Assembly (NCBI GenBank): GCA_035567895.1
Contig: DATMPC010000049.1
Coordinates: 91,410 to 155,409, forward strand
Reading direction: 5' to 3'
DNA from: Terriglobales bacterium
GTDB taxonomy: Bacteria; Acidobacteriota; Terriglobia; Terriglobales; Acidobacteriaceae
DNA: 64,000 nt
Part shown: positions 61,371 to 64,000 of the stretch, piece after piece
How positions within the stretch are numbered: the stretch's first letter is position 1
Layout of the letters: the number at the start of each line of letters is the position of its first letter
The notes under the pieces: model-generated
Seen by the model: only the letters and a program-made list of their open reading frames with translations
The model's database searches: none
What the model was told of the DNA's origin: nothing
Made by a program: the position numbers and the translations under genes

Positions 61371-62333
61371 TTATTCGACTGCATAATAGCCTTTTCGGCA
61401 GTCTATATGAATGCCGAAGCGAGCCGTGACGCGCACCTTGTGAAACCGGTCATCTGCCTTCCAATGCGGGGGTTTGTATCCCAACAAATACTGATTGCGC
61501 AGCTGCTCGTTGACTTTGCGGAACGCTGCTTTCAGTTCACGCGCTCCATGTGCGTGCAGAACTGTACCGCCGGTGCTCTTACTTAGCTTTTGCAGCATTG
61601 GGTCGGTCAGTAGCTGGGAACGATTCGTGTTCAGCGCAAAGACAATAACGTCGGACTGTAGCGCTGCATCAATCGCGTTTTCAAGATGGGAATGACTGGA
61701 GTTCTCTTCACCATCTGTGATCAGGATCAAGACCCGGCGAGCAAAGCCCGATTCGGTACCGGCAGAGAGTTTGCCGCAGGAGATGCCTACAGCATCGTAG
61801 ATCGCTGTCGAGGATTCGCCGACTGAGAGACGTTGCACTGCGTTCGTCAGGAACTTCAGATTTGACGTGAAGTCCTGGGCTACGTGGGATTCAAGACCAA
61901 AAGTAATGATGGCTGCAGAATCCGACGGTCGCAGTGTCTCCTGCAGGAAGATTGAAGCCGCTTGTTGTTGATCGCTGAAGAAATTTCCGACTGATCCGCT
62001 TACGTCGATCAGCAATCCGACTTTTAAAGGCAGGTCCGATTGCCGCAGGAAGTAGGTCAGCGATTGCGGCTGCTGTCCATTGTCGAGCACCTTGACGTCA
62101 GCAGGCGTGAGATTGGAGACAAAGCGCCCGCGCCAGTCCGTTGCCGAGAATAGAAGATTCACCTCACGCACCCTGGCGGAGAAAGTCTCCTTACTGACTT
62201 CCGGCACATCATGGCTGGAGGGAACTCGCGACCCTGAGAACAGGGATTCGGCGGGAGGAACTGCCTGCGCGAAGGCCTGCGCCGACAGCATTACAACAAT
62301 GATGAGCAACAATTCGATGCGCCGGGTTCGCAT
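61371..62333 (-). CDS. Exported VWFA-related protein
   Basis: About 320 residues from ATG 62333. The signal peptide is MRTRRIELLLIIVVMLSAQAFAQ. VREVNLLFSATDWRGRFVSNLTPADVKVLDNGQQPQSLTYF is the N-terminal beta-sandwich typical of acidobacterial VWFA-related proteins, followed by a VWA domain: VGLLIDVSGSV (MIDAS DxSxS), DSAAIITFG, STAIYDAVGISC, VLILITDGEENSSHSHLE. Ends with YLLGYKPPHWKADDRFHKVRV. Metal-dependent adhesion or protein interaction outside the cytoplasm. Confidence 0.92.
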   Translation of the reverse strand: MRTRRIELLLIIVVMLSAQAFAQAVPPAESLFSGSRVPSSHDVPEVSKETFSARVREVNLLFSATDWRGRFVSNLTPADVKVLDNGQQPQSLTYFLRQSDLPLKVGLLIDVSGSVGNFFSDQQQAASIFLQETLRPSDSAAIITFGLESHVAQDFTSNLKFLTNAVQRLSVGESSTAIYDAVGISCGKLSAGTESGFARRVLILITDGEENSSHSHLENAIDAALQSDVIVFALNTNRSQLLTDPMLQKLSKSTGGTVLHAHGARELKAAFRKVNEQLRNQYLLGYKPPHWKADDRFHKVRVTARFGIHIDCRKGYYAVE

Positions 62334-62643
62334 GATCGTCACGTCCTTTCTTGCGATCACCTCATACGTCTCGTCGATCAACTAACGGTGTTGTTGTCTC
62401 GCTTGAGTCGACGGCATACTCGGACCTTGCAGAGGAAGGCGAAACTACACAGAAATCCGCTTCATTGTGGATTGGCTGGCGTGGCTCGAATACTGCTAAA
62501 GCTGCCAGTGACGAACTTCAATCTCGGCTGGTCAAGCCATCCGGCGCCGACTTTTGCAGCTCCGACTTGATCAGTAATTTCGGTCGCTTGACCTGCCATT
62601 CTGGCGGGAACATAATGAGCGCCTCTTCAGCAAGGAGGAGCAT
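62334..62643. other. 310-bp spacer without a supported gene
   Basis: Between the VWFA gene (minus) and the SnoaL-like gene (plus). It should contain both divergent promoters. I see no repeats or strong sigma-70 boxes. Confidence 0.4.
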
Positions 62644-63072
62644 ATGTCCGAGCAAAATAAGGCTCTGGTACAACGGGTGATCCAGGAGCTGGTCAACAAA
62701 GGAGACTTTTCGCTGCTCGACGAACTGGTCGCGAGCGACTACGCGTATTACGAACCGACGGTTGGAGGAATTCAAGGACGCGACGGCTATAAGAGCCTGG
62801 TCAGTATGTATCGTAGCGCCTTTCCCGATATGACACTCACCATCAATGAGCAGATCGCCGAAGGACATAAGGTCGTGACCCACTGGACCGCGCGCGGTAC
62901 CCATAACGGAGAACTCATGGGAGTTCCGCCCACCGGAAAGCAGGTAACGGTACAAGGCGTCGTAATCAGTCGTATCAAGGATGGCAAGTTGATTCAGGAC
63001 TTTGAATCCTACGATGTCCACGGGATGATGCGGCAACTCGGCGTCGCCCAAGCAGCCGCCAAAGCGGCATAA
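62644..63072 (+). CDS. SnoaL-like polyketide-cyclase/ester cyclase fold protein
   Basis: 142 residues from ATG 62644 with AAGGAGGAGCAT. NKALVQRVIQELVNKGDFSLLDELVASDYAYYEP, GYKSLVSMYRSAFPDMTLTINEQIAEGHKVVTHWTARGTHNGELMGVPPTGKQVTVQGVVISRIKDGKLIQDFESYDVHGMMRQLG matches the SnoaL/ester-cyclase NTF2-like fold. Common in soil bacteria; the substrate is unknown. An intrinsic terminator follows. Confidence 0.9.
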   Translation: MSEQNKALVQRVIQELVNKGDFSLLDELVASDYAYYEPTVGGIQGRDGYKSLVSMYRSAFPDMTLTINEQIAEGHKVVTHWTARGTHNGELMGVPPTGKQVTVQGVVISRIKDGKLIQDFESYDVHGMMRQLGVAQAAAKAA

Positions 63073-63092
63073 GCTCGCAGCGTTTTCGAAAG

Positions 63093-63120
63093 GACCGGCA
63101 AACCAACGCCGGTCTTTTTT
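63093..63120 (+). terminator. Rho-independent terminator after the SnoaL-like gene
   Basis: GACCGGC (63093-63099) and GCCGGTC (63108-63114) form a 7-bp GC-rich stem with an 8-nt loop, directly followed by six T residues (63115-63120). Confidence 0.85.
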
Positions 63121-63261
63121 GATTGGAAGCCAGGGACGGACGAGACGCTTTCTTAAGAACTCCTAGGTTCCATTTCGGGACGCCCCGCCTGTTCCCGTGT
63201 TCCGCCCTCAAGGTGATTGTTGCCCTCGATAGAATCTCTCAGGCACGGTGGGTGGCCTTAA

Positions 63262-64000
63262 TCAGAAGTCAGGAGCGTGGAACGCAACATTACTTGGGAT
63301 GGACAGTTGGACCTCCGTACCGGCCGTTGCACTACTCAAGATTTTGACCAGCCCGCCAATTCTCGTTGCACATTCCCGCATGCCTGCTAAACCCCAGTGT
63401 CCGTCGCGCCCTTTCTCGAGCACCTGAGGATCGATTCCACCTCCGTTGTCGCGAATCCGAATGCGCAGCTCAGTGTCGGAATATTCAAGTTCTAACTCGA
63501 CGCGTTTCGCCCCGGAATGACAAAACGCATTGCCCAGGGACTCTCTGCCAATTCGGTAAATCTCATCCTGGAACTCTCGTGCCAACTGCCTCTGGCAGCC
63601 GGTCACTATGACGCGAAAGTTGATATTGGGCCGTTCCTCTAGTTCTTCCTGAATGCGAGACAAAGCAACAACCAGGTCTGAGGTTTGAGAGCCAGACGAG
63701 CGGAGGCCCTGAATCGCGTTCCGGCCCTCCTCGATCCCTTGCCTCATGATCTGAAGAGTTCGATCTAACGCTTTCCCGACGACCTGGATGCCGCGACACT
63801 GTATGCCGAGAGCCTGATGAATCAGAATCCATGGAAGCTTTGGTCGAAGGAGGGCAAAACGGGTCCCAATACGGAACACGTGATTGCCATTTTGGAATCC
63901 GTTCTGCGTCGAAATCCCAGGCATATCGGGGCGAACCACTATTACATTCACGCCGTTGAGGCTTCGCCGACTCCGGAGCGCGGGCTGCCCTCTGCAGATC
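63262..64000 (-). pseudogene. Sensor histidine kinase remnant (HisKA_3/HATPase type), possibly truncated at right edge
   Basis: The minus frame is open to the right edge. Residues encoded from ~63790 down to 63262 are a good kinase C-terminus: GKALDRTLQIMRQGIEEGRNAIQGLRSSG, EFQDEIYRIGRESLGNAFCHSGAKRVELELEY, RIRDNGGGIDPQVLEKGRDGHWGLAGMRE and GTEVQLSIPSN (N, G1, G2 boxes). The expected dimerisation segment with the phospho-His is not in this frame. Another minus frame shows LPSFDQSFHGF then stops, like the LLQSFHGLL part of the His region. So the gene seems frameshifted and probably inactive; a sequencing error is also possible. The start is a GTG at 63951 or lies outside the window. Confidence 0.6.

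Noticed and set aside
1..64000. tRNA, rRNA, integrase or transposase genes
   Set aside because: None was recognised on either strand by eye; a tRNAscan/Infernal run would be needed to exclude small RNAs.

Overview
The window looks like a chromosomal segment of an acidobacterium (Acidobacteriota, probably class Terriglobia). This is inferred from gene content: a 1,312-residue TonB-dependent receptor with an N-terminal carboxypeptidase-regulatory-like domain, a BlaI/M56 pair, a VWFA-related secreted protein, a DPP III-like peptidase, many secreted proteins of unknown family, mid-50s GC by eye and frequent GTG/TTG starts. No rRNA, tRNA, CRISPR array, transposase or phage gene was seen.

Layout. 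1-3.1 kb: a BlaI repressor and an M56 (BlaR1-like) membrane protease that runs off the left edge and ends in a long array of ~34-residue repeats. 3.1-6.4 kb: TetR regulator, secreted dienelactone-hydrolase-like protein, EamA exporter, PilZ protein. 6.5-16.6 kb: aromatic amino-acid block trpC-trpF-trpB-trpA-chorismate mutase-DAHP synthase, then an S10 carboxypeptidase, a Rid protein, a DPP III-like metallopeptidase and tyrA. 16.7-18.5 kb: the two subunits of a 3-oxoacid CoA-transferase, separated by a small antisense membrane gene. 18.7-27.6 kb: exported proteins, DUF4112, a second EamA exporter, the large receptor, a CPBP protease and a VOC-PP2C fusion phosphatase. 27.6-29.3 kb: decayed receptor and sialidase-like genes. 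30-36.5 kb: ECF sigma with an anti-sigma/DUF4349 fusion, a molybdenum-related divergent pair, an isochorismatase pseudogene, an acyl-CoA dehydrogenase and a PhnD-like protein.

36.5-43.3 kb holds six minus-strand genes: DoxX, GT2 transferase, CofC-like transferase, GT87 mannosyltransferase-like protein, an exported protein and a radical SAM enzyme with a cysteine-less TusA-like domain, preceded by a further membrane gene. This is the best candidate for a little-described system. 43.5-49.6 kb: TonB-like protein, two Tat-exported Gfo/Idh/MocA oxidoreductases and secreted hydrolases. 49.9-57.7 kb: a LysR-controlled redox block (three SDRs, an NmrA protein, a GlcG/HbpS protein, DUF427) facing a transaldolase and a RibD-like reductase. 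58.3-59.6 kb: a GC-rich, probably acquired DUF2975/XRE/membrane module. 59.8-64 kb: beta-propeller lipoprotein, VWFA protein, SnoaL-like protein and the remains of a sensor kinase.

Intergenic DNA is rich in repeats: inverted-repeat elements at 16556-16695 and 60997-61255, a 28-bp perfect palindrome inside the end of a gene, and four spacers densely punctuated by short motifs (CAGGGA, CAGTGAAT or GGGAT).
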